Part shown: positions 27,915-37,068 of the stretch, piece by piece
How positions within the stretch are numbered: the stretch's first letter is position 1
How the letters are laid out: every line of letters begins with the position of its first letter
Assembly: GCF_008312935.1 (NCBI RefSeq)
Contig: NZ_VSZO01000014.1
Location: 306,671 to 370,670 of the forward strand
DNA length: 64,000 nucleotides
Source: Roseiconus lacunae
GTDB taxonomy: Bacteria > Planctomycetota > Planctomycetia > Pirellulales > Pirellulaceae
Direction: 5' to 3'
The notes under the pieces: model-generated
Told to the model about the DNA's origin: nothing
Database searches by the model: none
The model's input: only the letters and a program-made list of their open reading frames with translations
Program-made: the position numbers and the translations under genes

Positions 27915-28115
27915 TTACGATTTTGGCTTTACGGGCTTGGCTGTCTTCTTCAAAAAACGGTTTAGGTCGCTTCGCTTGAACAGTCGGTACCCGTTTGCTG
28001 GATTACGGTGCATCGGAATATCCCCGCGCTCCGCCCACTTGCGTAGCGTGTTCTGCGCTACCCCAAGGATCTCAGCGGCTTCGGCTGTCTTCACGTATTC
28101 GCTGAGTTTGGTCAT
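27915..28115 (-). CDS. Excisionase/MerR-type helix-turn-helix protein
   Basis: A 66-residue DNA-binding protein of the HTH_17 type: TAEAAEILGVAQNTLRKWAE is the helix-turn-helix and the NPANGYRLFKRSDLNRFL part forms the wing. ATG 28115 is preferred; a longer frame to 28208 lacks the pattern. It is the first gene of the hsd operon and faces the GIY-YIG gene across about 106 bp, so it could be a local repressor or controller of both directions, delaying the nuclease as control proteins do in other RM systems. An excisionase role is the alternative. Confidence 0.75.
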   Translation of the reverse strand: MTKLSEYVKTAEAAEILGVAQNTLRKWAERGDIPMHRNPANGYRLFKRSDLNRFLKKTAKPVKPKS

Positions 28116-28221
28116 CGGTCGATTGCCTTTCCCTCGCGTAGTTTGCAGTTCGCCCAAGTCTATCAAAGTCTGCACGCCCGCGATATCCTGAGGGGCTTCG
28201 TATCGCACCAGAGGGAACGCA

Positions 28222-29103
28222 GTGACGACACCGACCGCTAAGACGATCCAGATCTATTTGCCGACAGGCGAACCGCGTGGAATCCGCATCGCCGAGATCA
28301 CGACGCGGATCGTGCAGGCAGTCTTGATCCCACGAAGCGATTTGGCCCAAGGCAAGCTGCGGAAGGAACTGAATCTGCCGGGGATCTATTTTTTATTTGG
28401 CGAGGACGAGGAAGGTGCAAAGCCGATCGTTTACATCGGCCAGACGGAAGACGCTAGAAAACGATTCGACAGCCACAACAAGACAAAGACTTTCTGGAAG
28501 ACCGCGGTCTTCTGTGTATCGAAGACGCAGAACTTCACGCAGGCCCATATCCGATACCTGGAATGGTACTGCATGCAGAGAGCGAAAGAGGTCAATCGCT
28601 ATTCTCTCGACAATGGCCAGGTGCCAGACAACTCGACTTACGTTCCCGAGCCGATGGAAGCGGAGTTGCTGGACGTGTTTGAAACGGTCAGCACGTTGGT
28701 CTCAACGCTCGGGTATCCGGTTTTTGAGCCGGTAGCAAAGCAAAGCTCCGCATCGATCACGTTCTACTGCCGTGGTGGCGGGAGCGACGGCAAAGGCGAA
28801 TTAGTTGAAGACGGTTTTGTTGTTCACGAAGGAAGCAAAGCCCGCATGGAGGTCGCGCCATCGGGTGCGTCGTCCGTCAATCCTCAACGTGAGAAGCTGT
28901 TGACCGCTGGCGTGCTCGATGAAAACAACGGCGAATACGTTTTCACCCAAGACTATCTATTCACCTCACCAAGTACGGCAGCAGCTGTTGTGCTTGGCCG
29001 AACCGCAAATGGTTGGGTTGAATGGAAAGACAAAGACGGTTCGACATTGAGCGAGATCCATCGCGATACGAACGAAGCCGAAGACGTAGCCGATAACGCG
29101 TAG
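28222..29103 (+). CDS. GIY-YIG nuclease family protein with DUF4357 domain
   Basis: A 293-residue protein with a GIY-YIG domain in the first half (G54-I-Y, Y71-I-G, R79, E114) and a C-terminal DUF4357 domain. The latter shows GELVEDGFVVHEGSKARMEV and SPSTAAAVVLGRTANGWVEW, which match its known pattern. The GTG start follows an AGAGGGA Shine-Dalgarno. Proteins of this kind often lie next to type I RM genes and are presumed defence nucleases. Transcribed divergently from the hsd operon. Confidence 0.85.
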   Translation: MTTPTAKTIQIYLPTGEPRGIRIAEITTRIVQAVLIPRSDLAQGKLRKELNLPGIYFLFGEDEEGAKPIVYIGQTEDARKRFDSHNKTKTFWKTAVFCVSKTQNFTQAHIRYLEWYCMQRAKEVNRYSLDNGQVPDNSTYVPEPMEAELLDVFETVSTLVSTLGYPVFEPVAKQSSASITFYCRGGGSDGKGELVEDGFVVHEGSKARMEVAPSGASSVNPQREKLLTAGVLDENNGEYVFTQDYLFTSPSTAAAVVLGRTANGWVEWKDKDGSTLSEIHRDTNEAEDVADNA

Positions 29104-29236
29104 CCACGCGGCCGCTCGCCCAACAATCGTTCTATCTACCAAGCCCGTCAACCGCCCCGCGACGGCGCGAACGTGCGCCCACGACGCAGTGATTCTCCGA
29201 TCCGGCTTGGCATCGTTTCGGTCGTCCTTTTCGGTC

Positions 29237-29507
29237 CGAAAAACTTCTTCCACCAAGAAAACGACGGCGAAGAAAGCCGACAAGAAGTTCAGCCAGATCG
29301 ACGCGGCCTTAACGGTTTAGAAAAAGACCCGCAAACCCATGTCTTGCAAAGAGATGGTCGAAGCGATGGCGAAGCAAAAACTTTGGACTTCCCCAGGCGG
29401 CAAGACGCCCGACGCGACGCTCTACGCCGCGATCCTCCGCGACCTGCGCTGGCGGCAAGGGCGCCCGCTTCAAGAAGACCGCCCCAGGCCAGTTCACCAG
29501 CGGGTAG
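29237..29507 (+). pseudogene. Broken HARE-HTH (HTH domain) gene
   Basis: A lysine/threonine-rich start (KKTTAKKADKKFSQIDAALTV) runs into TAG at 29318-29320. In the same frame it then continues with the HARE-HTH pattern PMSCKEMVEAMAKQKLWTSP, GGKTPDATLYAAILRD. Around 29445-29460 the frame is lost; the expected ending GGKGARFKKTAPGQFTSG follows in another frame, ending in TAG at 29505-29507. One nonsense change plus one frameshift make it a pseudogene at the right edge of the island. Confidence 0.65.
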
Positions 29508-30012
29508 GCGAGTACGCCAACGACGCCCCACGTCGCCGCGAGGTTAACTGTAGCGACACGTGATTGTTTGTAAGGTACGGACACATTGGAAATCACCACT
29601 GGTATCTGCGGGCCGCGCAGGCGAGTTGCAAGCATCACGACAATTCATTGCTGCAAGTGACACTGCTGCAGATAACATCGCTGCAACCGACATTGCGGCA
29701 GCGATCTCGATCTCGGTAAAACCGGCCGACGATCAACGTGACGGACTCGCCGTGGCGATCCTGTCTGAAACACAATGGAAACGGGCGAATGCTAGCAAAG
29801 TTGCATTCGCAAAGCAGGGCTCGCGATCACGACTTTCTCTCGAGATTGGGTCAAGTTCGGCTCAAGTTCCGGACTATTCGGCCCAACCTCTCTTTACCTG
29901 AAACGGCGACCCGCGTTATTTTGGCGCATGAAACACGTTTCGTAATGCGCCGGAGTGGACGTATGACTGGAAACGGATTCTGCAGTTCACCGATTTTTCA
30001 GGGAAGAAAGTC
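29508..30012. other. Intergenic, no gene seen
   Basis: About 500 bp between the broken HTH gene and the next exported protein. It contains a loose run of short imperfect repeats with gctgca(a/g) around 29648-29705, but no recognisable frame, hairpin terminator or RNA gene. Confidence 0.4.
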
Positions 30013-31920
30013 ATGGGCGAAACCATTTGCCGCTTGGTGCTCGCCGCCATTGGATTGACATTCGTCGCATCACCACCGCCATGCCCCGGGCAAACGCCGG
30101 GGATGCAAATTCCTGACTCTCTGCGCGCCGAAGTTGGCTCGGCAGCGAATCAAATTGGGCAAGCGGCAAAGAACGGCATCGACTCTGCGGTCGGAAAAAT
30201 CGTCCCTCCAGACTTCACGGCCGGATCGCTCGAACGTGCCGGAACGCTTAGTAACGGTCCCAATACCGAACCGTTTCAGTCAGGGCAGAACGGGTTACCC
30301 ACGTCGCCGTCGGCACCCCGGCCTTCCACCGAGCCGTTTCCTCGATCGGCGGAAATGTCCATGCCACCGGGCACGAACTCGGCTGCCAGCAATTCGTCAA
30401 ACGGTGCGTCTGTTCGCAACGTCCCGCCTTCCGCGACTTCAAACGCGATCCCCACAGGTCTCGGGGCGCCCAGTTCGACGAACACCGGCCTAAACGCTCC
30501 TAACGCAGCGGCGCCGCGACAACCAGACCCGATTTCGATGCCATCCGACCTTCCGTCCGGCGGGTCAAGTTTTGGACGGCTGCCGTCGAACGTCAACTTA
30601 CCGCCTCGGAACACCAACGGCCAAGCGGCATCCTCCACGGGGCTGAACGTACCCGGAAGGGCAGATCTGAACCTCTACAATACGACCGCCAATCAAGACC
30701 GACAAACCATGTCCGGTCGAAACGGAACCGCGACCTCGGCACTTGGCCAAACTGGCTTTCCGCCACAACCCAATCCACTCGCCGGATTTGGGGGTGCGTC
30801 AAGTCAAGCCAATCCTGCGTCGGGCAACCCACCCCGATCAAGTTCCGCACAAACCAACGCTGCGCTCAATCAGTTCCACGCCCCGCAGTCGAACGCGACG
30901 GGGTTGGGACTACCGACCTCCGAAGTTTTTCCGCTTCCCAACAGCTATGAGACGAACTGGACGCCAGCGGAAATCGCCGAACTGGGATCCTACTTCAACA
31001 TTGCCGCTAGTGATCCGATGCTGAAAGACCCACAGACGGTCAATCAGCTATTCGAGCGATTCCACCAATGGCGGCTTGAGCAGCGGGCCGCGAAAGACCG
31101 TGAGAACCAACGATGGCGATTGGAACAAGCCACCCAAGGACGATTGGCGTCTCAGGTCAACAATCAAAATCTGCAAAACGGCGGAAGCCAGTCGGGAAAT
31201 CCTAACGGCATGACTTGGAACGACTATGGCTATCCAATGCAAGGCGGCAACGGTTCCGCGAACTCCGCAAATACGCCGGATGATCAAGTGGCTGGTGGCT
31301 ATCCTCAGTCAACATGGCCACCCCAGCAAACACAGAACCCAAACGCACCGGGGCAAGACAGTCGTGGCGTCGGTCGGCGTCCAGGAACGATTCCGGCAAA
31401 GCCGCTCTTTGACGGATACGGTAATCGTGTCGATACGGAAGGCAACATCATCGATGAGTACGGCAACCCCGTTGACGCCGCCAAGGCGTACGAATTGACC
31501 ACGGGGAAGGCGATGAGACAACAACTTGATGAATGGAAGAAATCTCAGGAAGAGCTACTCAAGCGTTACAGCCAATCCTCGCCCGACGCCCGTCTTGCCG
31601 ACGCAACGGGCGCAACCTCACCGGCGGGCGGAAATCCAAACCAACCCGGCACAGGATCGATGCCAAGTGATCGCGGAGCAAACAACGGATCCGAGCCGAC
31701 TTCGCCAAGTCACCCGCGCCCTGCCGATTATGCCGGGATCGGCCCCGGCCCAGAAACGGCTCAAAAGTTCAATCCGTATGTCAACGTCTTCTTACTTTGC
31801 TCGCTGGTATCCAACGCTTTCCTACTGACCTGGCTTCACCGGCTATGGCAGAACCATCGTGACTTGATCGCATCAAGCCGAATGTCGTCGAGCAGCATCG
31901 CGACTAACGAATCGTCGTGA
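30013..31920 (+). CDS. Exported low-complexity protein with C-terminal membrane segment, unknown
   Basis: A 635-residue protein with a signal peptide at the start (CRLVLAAIGLTFVASPPP) and one hydrophobic helix near the end (VNVFLLCSLVSNAFLLTWL) followed by a short basic tail. Between them the sequence is rich in Ser, Asn, Pro, Gly and Gln and likely disordered. A more ordered charged part at about 310-400 (WTPAEIAELGSYFNIAASDP, WRLEQRAAKDRENQRW) could form helices. This suggests a periplasmic or surface-exposed spacer anchored at its C-terminus. No family recognised. Its end nearly meets the convergent acyltransferase. Confidence 0.65.
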   Translation: MGETICRLVLAAIGLTFVASPPPCPGQTPGMQIPDSLRAEVGSAANQIGQAAKNGIDSAVGKIVPPDFTAGSLERAGTLSNGPNTEPFQSGQNGLPTSPSAPRPSTEPFPRSAEMSMPPGTNSAASNSSNGASVRNVPPSATSNAIPTGLGAPSSTNTGLNAPNAAAPRQPDPISMPSDLPSGGSSFGRLPSNVNLPPRNTNGQAASSTGLNVPGRADLNLYNTTANQDRQTMSGRNGTATSALGQTGFPPQPNPLAGFGGASSQANPASGNPPRSSSAQTNAALNQFHAPQSNATGLGLPTSEVFPLPNSYETNWTPAEIAELGSYFNIAASDPMLKDPQTVNQLFERFHQWRLEQRAAKDRENQRWRLEQATQGRLASQVNNQNLQNGGSQSGNPNGMTWNDYGYPMQGGNGSANSANTPDDQVAGGYPQSTWPPQQTQNPNAPGQDSRGVGRRPGTIPAKPLFDGYGNRVDTEGNIIDEYGNPVDAAKAYELTTGKAMRQQLDEWKKSQEELLKRYSQSSPDARLADATGATSPAGGNPNQPGTGSMPSDRGANNGSEPTSPSHPRPADYAGIGPGPETAQKFNPYVNVFLLCSLVSNAFLLTWLHRLWQNHRDLIASSRMSSSSIATNESS

Positions 31921-31997
31921 TGATGATCACCGCGTCTTTAATCGGCGGATCTCTTGGCTAAGAATTGCCTGACCGATCGACACCGTCGGCCGTTCGA

Positions 31998-33101
31998 TCA
32001 CTGGACGGCGACCTTGGGCCGGTCGGCCAATTGCCCACTGCGATAGCGTTCCCACCGAGTTCGCAACCAGCTTGTGATCGGACCCTCGACTCGCGTCGTG
32101 ATCAGCGTCGCCAAGCTGACGGCGAAGACGATCGACAAACCGAAGCAAACCACAGGCGGGTACCCAATGTGATCCAATCGATGGATCAAGGCACAACCGA
32201 GGTTGTTGTGGCAAAGGTACAGCGCGTACGAGATCGTGCTGATAAACAGCAAGGGTTTTAGCCGCAGCACAGGCATCTTTGCGTAAGCACATGCGGTGAC
32301 CAAGCCCAAAATCAATACAGTCGCCACGGGGTTGTGCTTCCCGTGATCGATGCTGTGAAAAACGAACGCGGTGACAAAGATTCCCAAGGCATTTTTCCAG
32401 AGTGATCCGGTCTTTGTCTTGATCATGTAAAGCAGAAATCCCATCGCGAAGAGCGGCGCATGATCGAGCAACAGCAGGTGTCGTAGTGAATTGGCAATCG
32501 CATACCAAGCTGTCCCACTCGCTTGCTCAGCGACCGAATCGAGCGCGGGACAGACAAAGTACGACAGCATCAGTAAACTTCCCCAGCCGATGAAGTAACG
32601 CTTTAGTCCACCTATTCGATACAGCATGACAAGCGTGAAGTAGAAAAGCATTTCAACTTGCAGTGTCCACATCACCGGATCCACAAAGTCTTGTCCGAAT
32701 AGCATCGGCAACAGTGTCAAGTTGGCGGCCAATTGAGTTGCCGAAACGGGATGTTCGTTCAGCGGCGCAAGACTGGTGATCCAAACGTTTGCCACGATGA
32801 CGATCAAGAACATCGGAACGATACGGATCAAGCGAGCGGCGACGAAATCGACCGGGCGACCACGGCGCAGCAGTGACATGCTGTTGACGAAGCCGGACAA
32901 GATAAAAAACATCTGTGTCCCATAGGCTCCGTACGGCCACTCGAATCCCAAAGAGGTTGTATAGCCATACTTGACGCTATAAACATGCGTCAAATGAAAC
33001 AGCATCAGACTGATCGCGGCGAGGGCTCGGAGTGCGTCGAGTTCGACGATTCGGCGATGCGGACGCAGCACGTGGGCGGTCGTAGGGGCCGCTTCATTCA
33101 T
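31998..33101 (-). CDS. Acyltransferase 3 family membrane protein (OafA/YrhL type)
   Basis: A 367-residue integral membrane protein with about ten hydrophobic helices. The start RIVELDALRALAAISLMLFH contains the conserved R-x-x-E-D/R-x-L-R pattern and histidine of acyltransferase 3. The FFILSGFVNSMSLLRR and W-T-L-Q-V-E-M-L-F-Y segments match conserved blocks. Such enzymes O-acylate surface or secreted sugars. No polysaccharide biosynthesis genes are adjacent, so the acceptor is unknown. Confidence 0.9.
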   Translation of the reverse strand: MNEAAPTTAHVLRPHRRIVELDALRALAAISLMLFHLTHVYSVKYGYTTSLGFEWPYGAYGTQMFFILSGFVNSMSLLRRGRPVDFVAARLIRIVPMFLIVIVANVWITSLAPLNEHPVSATQLAANLTLLPMLFGQDFVDPVMWTLQVEMLFYFTLVMLYRIGGLKRYFIGWGSLLMLSYFVCPALDSVAEQASGTAWYAIANSLRHLLLLDHAPLFAMGFLLYMIKTKTGSLWKNALGIFVTAFVFHSIDHGKHNPVATVLILGLVTACAYAKMPVLRLKPLLFISTISYALYLCHNNLGCALIHRLDHIGYPPVVCFGLSIVFAVSLATLITTRVEGPITSWLRTRWERYRSGQLADRPKVAVQ

Positions 33102-33417
33102 GGCGGGTAGACAATCAGCCAGGGCGAGTGGGGAACAGGCGAATCGTTGAAACTTGGGGCGTATTCAAAGTGATTCGTCGACGTTCCGTCCCAATTTGTT
33201 GGCTAGACATAGATTCTGATGCCGCACAATCCGATCACTCGGATTGCAACGGTCGAGCGGATTGCCAGAAATGACAATCACATGGTAGATGTTCGAGAGA
33301 TCGGCGTAACGCCGGCGATAGTGAATCAGAATGGAAACACTTCCACTGCGAGTGTCAGAGACTGTTGCTATCACGGTTCGATCGCCGGGATCCGTCTGTC
33401 TTCCTGTCTCTGAGAAG
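33102..33417. other. Intergenic, no gene seen
   Basis: About 315 bp between the start of the acyltransferase gene and the end of the SNF2 gene. Only short unconvincing frames on both strands; no hairpin terminator recognised. Confidence 0.4.
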
Positions 33418-36204
33418 CTATCGGCGATCAAGTAGCGTTGCTAATGTTGTTGCCAGCGAACGTAGGGACGATTCGTCTTCGAGTGTGATCGTGAGTTGCG
33501 GTCGGCCTTTGGAATCATGGTCAATCGATTCGCTCAGTCGACTCGTCAAATCATCGATTGTCTTAGAGTCGACTGGCTTCTGATGTGGATTTCCCAACAG
33601 TTTTCCTGCAAGATTAAGAGCCGCACCGACCAGATCACCGGTGGCCTTGGAAACCACTTCACGACGTTCCGCGATCGCTTTGGTTTCTGCTTCAGTCTTG
33701 GCCAATCGGCTTTCGTCGACAGGGGCCATGAACTGCGGCAGTTTCATCTTCTCCAGACGTTTACGCAGATCATCGGTTCCACTCGTCACCGAGACTTCGG
33801 CGATCTCGCTTTCGATATTTAATGACGCGTCGGCGAGTTCTTGCTTGGACGCCAAGGTGTTCAGCAAGCTTTCTTCGATCGTATCGGAGGTCACAAGATT
33901 GTAGATGTGAACCTGATTTTTTTGACCCATTCGGTGGGCACGAGCGATCCGCTGTTCCAGGACCGCCGGATTCCAGGGCAGGTCGCAATTGATCACGGTG
34001 TTCGCCGATTGCAGGTTCAGCCCCGTGCTTCCCGCATTGGTCATCAAGATCACACGACAGTCGGGATCATTTTGAAATGCATTGACGATTGCCGGCCGTT
34101 TTTTCTGTGGAACGCTCCCGTCAAGTCGGACATAGTCGCAGCCAATTCGATCCAACCGTTGCTCCACTCGATCGAGCATACGTTTCCATTCGGAAAACAG
34201 AACAATTTTACGACTCTCGTCGGAGATCAATGAAGTGAGAAGCTCGCTGAGTTTTTCGAGCTTGCTGCTGTACTCCGGTTCTTGCTGATTGACCAAGAAC
34301 GTACTGTCGCAAACCATTCTGGCCATCGCGAGTGCTCGGCGCAGACGCAGCAGGTCCATTTCGGTGAGGTATTTTTTGCTGGTGATTTGAGCAACGATTT
34401 GGATTTGCCCACGATGAATCTCCAACTGTTCTTCGGTCGGAGTGACCCGGACCACTTGGTCGATGCGGTCGGGCAATTGCTTTGCGACCTCTGCCCGGGT
34501 TCGTCGCAACAAGATCGGCCGCATCGTTTCCCGCAATTCATCAAGGCGTTGATATCCGATGGTCCTGCCTTTGTCGTCGACGACGCGGTGCCGATTGAAA
34601 AATCGGAAGGCGGAACCGAGCCGGTTTTCATCGACAAATCGAGCGACCGTAAATAGTTCACCCAGATTGTTCTCGAGCGGTGTTCCCGAAAGCACCAATC
34701 GAAATGGACTGTCGATTGACCGGATGACATTGCTGGTTTTTGATTCCCAGTTTTTGATCCGTTGGCCTTCATCCAAGATGATTAGATCCCAAGGCACCGA
34801 TTCGATGGGTTCCAAATCGCGAAGGACTTGTTCATAGTTGCAAACGGTGAAGAAGGCGTCGGTCGCATATTGCTGGTGACGCTCCGCGCCGGTGCCCATG
34901 ACAAGTTGCACACTGCGGCCACTGAATCGGTGGACTTCCTCTCGCCACTGGCTCTTCAGTGACGCCGGACACACGACCAAGGCTCGTTTAATATCTGCCC
35001 ATTGCGCCAGCAACTCGGCAGTGCCGATTCCTTGGATCGTTTTACCCAGACCCATATCATCGGCCAAAATCGCGCGGCCTGCCGAAGCGGCGAAGGCGAT
35101 TCCGTCAAGTTGATACGGTAGCAACGTCGCATTCAGCAACGACTCACGCAGTGGATGGGTTTCCGGCGATCGACGGATTTCCTGGCAGCGCTTCGACATT
35201 GTTTGGCAGATCAATCCACGTTGGATGTAGTCCTCCGCGTCGGGATAGATTTGCAGATCCAATCCTTTGGACTCGATCGTTTCGATTCGCTGCATCACAT
35301 CGTTGACGTCCGTTGTCGAGCGATCGACCAGGTCGCCGGCGATCTCGGTAGTCGCCGAATCAGGGTCTGTCGGAAGGTTAAATCGCAGCCCAAAGTCATC
35401 GCCATAATGCAGGCGGAGTGAGAGATGTGTCCGCACATAAGGCTCTTCCATTTTGGATTTGCCGAATCGCTTTTGCACCTTCAAAGCGACGTGCATGATG
35501 TGTTTGCAAGTGCCCAGCCCGTTGGTTCGAAAGTCGGGACAAGAGCAATACGACGCGAATGGCTCCGTCCCACGGAGTGCGACGCGATACGATCGACCGG
35601 TGTTGTAGCTGCTGACGATATAGTCTGACCAAGGCGTGGACGAATCGAGCGTGCGGACTCGAAACGTCTCTTCCTCGGCACGTTTGCGTCGATCGGCGAC
35701 CGCGCGGTCCAACAGTTCCGATTCCGTGAGGTGTTCCAGTGCTACCGATTCGTCTGGCGGTTCGGCTAAGCCAAGCACCGTTTTCGCATCCAACAGGTAT
35801 TCAAATGCCGCACCGACGTGATGGCAGTGACCGTCGCAATGATCACAGTTGAGTTGAAGTTGCTTGGACCGATTGGACTGAAGTGTCATCGTGACGATCA
35901 CGTAGCCCTCGGCGGCAGTGGGTGCGTCATCCGCACCACTGTATTTCTCTTCCACGTCCAGCATTCTGACCCGAAACAAATCACCACCCAGGAAGACATC
36001 ATCGGGATCGATCTCGGTAAAACGACTGCCTTGTCGAAATAGCTTGCCCCCTTCGTCGCCAAGCAATTGTGTTGCCTGGTGAAAGGTCAGTGAACCCAGA
36101 CGCTGGTGAAAGACGTTGACCTTTTTCTTCGATTTGGACTTGGACGATTGTCTTGATTTAGAACGAAGCTTTTTCTCGGTCGCAGAGGTTTTGGTGGTGG
36201 CCAT
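33418..36204 (-). CDS. SNF2-family helicase with SWIM zinc finger
   Basis: A 928-residue DNA-dependent ATPase. The lysine/serine-rich start is followed by a Cys/His cluster (NCDHCDGHCHH) and then a proper SWIM finger CSCPDF...CKH. The SNF2 core begins near residue 360 with LLPYQLDGIAF and has Walker A DDMGLGKT, the DEGQ box (LILDEGQRIKN), TGTPLENN-type motif III, and the C-terminal motif VI QRIARAHRMGQ. ATG 36204 follows an AAGGA site; the 31-codon extension upstream lacks domains. A second SWIM-SNF2 gene lies at 42.5 kb on the other strand. Function in bacteria is unsettled: nucleoprotein remodelling, transcription or defence. Confidence 0.88.
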   Translation of the reverse strand: MATTKTSATEKKLRSKSRQSSKSKSKKKVNVFHQRLGSLTFHQATQLLGDEGGKLFRQGSRFTEIDPDDVFLGGDLFRVRMLDVEEKYSGADDAPTAAEGYVIVTMTLQSNRSKQLQLNCDHCDGHCHHVGAAFEYLLDAKTVLGLAEPPDESVALEHLTESELLDRAVADRRKRAEEETFRVRTLDSSTPWSDYIVSSYNTGRSYRVALRGTEPFASYCSCPDFRTNGLGTCKHIMHVALKVQKRFGKSKMEEPYVRTHLSLRLHYGDDFGLRFNLPTDPDSATTEIAGDLVDRSTTDVNDVMQRIETIESKGLDLQIYPDAEDYIQRGLICQTMSKRCQEIRRSPETHPLRESLLNATLLPYQLDGIAFAASAGRAILADDMGLGKTIQGIGTAELLAQWADIKRALVVCPASLKSQWREEVHRFSGRSVQLVMGTGAERHQQYATDAFFTVCNYEQVLRDLEPIESVPWDLIILDEGQRIKNWESKTSNVIRSIDSPFRLVLSGTPLENNLGELFTVARFVDENRLGSAFRFFNRHRVVDDKGRTIGYQRLDELRETMRPILLRRTRAEVAKQLPDRIDQVVRVTPTEEQLEIHRGQIQIVAQITSKKYLTEMDLLRLRRALAMARMVCDSTFLVNQQEPEYSSKLEKLSELLTSLISDESRKIVLFSEWKRMLDRVEQRLDRIGCDYVRLDGSVPQKKRPAIVNAFQNDPDCRVILMTNAGSTGLNLQSANTVINCDLPWNPAVLEQRIARAHRMGQKNQVHIYNLVTSDTIEESLLNTLASKQELADASLNIESEIAEVSVTSGTDDLRKRLEKMKLPQFMAPVDESRLAKTEAETKAIAERREVVSKATGDLVGAALNLAGKLLGNPHQKPVDSKTIDDLTSRLSESIDHDSKGRPQLTITLEDESSLRSLATTLATLLDRR

Positions 36205-37068
36205 GGGCAATCCTTTTCGGAACGCGTTATTGATAGAAACGCAGTTTGAAACGTTCGACGACAAGATCTGACAACGATGGGGTCCATTGGACGGCATAGC
36301 CGAGTACCAATCAACCGGAGTGCAGGATCAAGAAGCTGCTTAGAGGGTCACGATCCGAAATCGCTAATGTCGAACCTTGATGACCAAACGCGACCAAACC
36401 GCGGGGCCCACAACTGAAGGTCTCGAGGGTTACCGTTCTGTAGAGGGCTCACTTGAGTGTGATCGGAACGAAGCGAATGAACTTACGATCCGACAGTGTT
36501 TCCGCTGCTGGATGTTTGCGGCGCAGTTCCGGTTCGCCCCGTTGTAACTGGGGCATGCGGCAGGTTCCGCTGGTGCATTGTGCCGGCTGTAACGGCGACG
36601 CTGAACACAACGGTCGCCCGCGCGGTGCTGTTTGCGACTGTAAACCGCGTTGCAACTTTCGATCTCAATGCAGCTATCAATCCTTGTATGTCGCCTTGGA
36701 TTCGGCGAGCCAATCGCAATCGAAGAGGTTTCGTACATCACGGTGTGCGGTGCGTCGATATCACCATTGTTCGATTAACCCTCGAATCGATGCTCAACTG
36801 ACGCCCCTCCCTCCCGCCGTCGGTTGGAATCACGCCGCTTTAGAGCACCGACGTCTACCGTCCTGAACCTGACGCTGGACTTGATCAAGAGAACCTTGGC
36901 AAGCCAGTGGGTAGACGTCGCTGCTCGGCGCGTGATGACTTCCGTTGGTCTTGCGTTCCGACCGTCATCCTCCCCCTTTGACGCGACGACTCGAAGCAAT
37001 CTTTGTGGTGTCAGTGCTGAGCCCACCCTCTGATCCTCTCCAGCGCCACTTCCTTATTTGGAGGCACC
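36205..37068. other. Long gap, no convincing gene
   Basis: About 860 bp. Between 36430 and 36870 several frames on both strands stay open for 70-130 codons, probably because of base composition. One minus-strand frame has Cys-rich pieces (CTSGTCRMPQLQ) that could be a decayed gene end, but none has a start site and known domain together. A GGAGG ribosome binding site at 37060-37064 belongs to the next gene. Confidence 0.45.

Noticed and set aside
17445..30012. Integration next to a tRNA gene
   Set aside because: No cloverleaf or T-loop (ggttcgaatcc-like) was found at either edge of the island.
36430..36866. Overlapping 70-140 codon frames on both strands, one Cys-rich
   Set aside because: Mutually exclusive, no ribosome binding site with start, no known domain. 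A decayed gene cannot be excluded.
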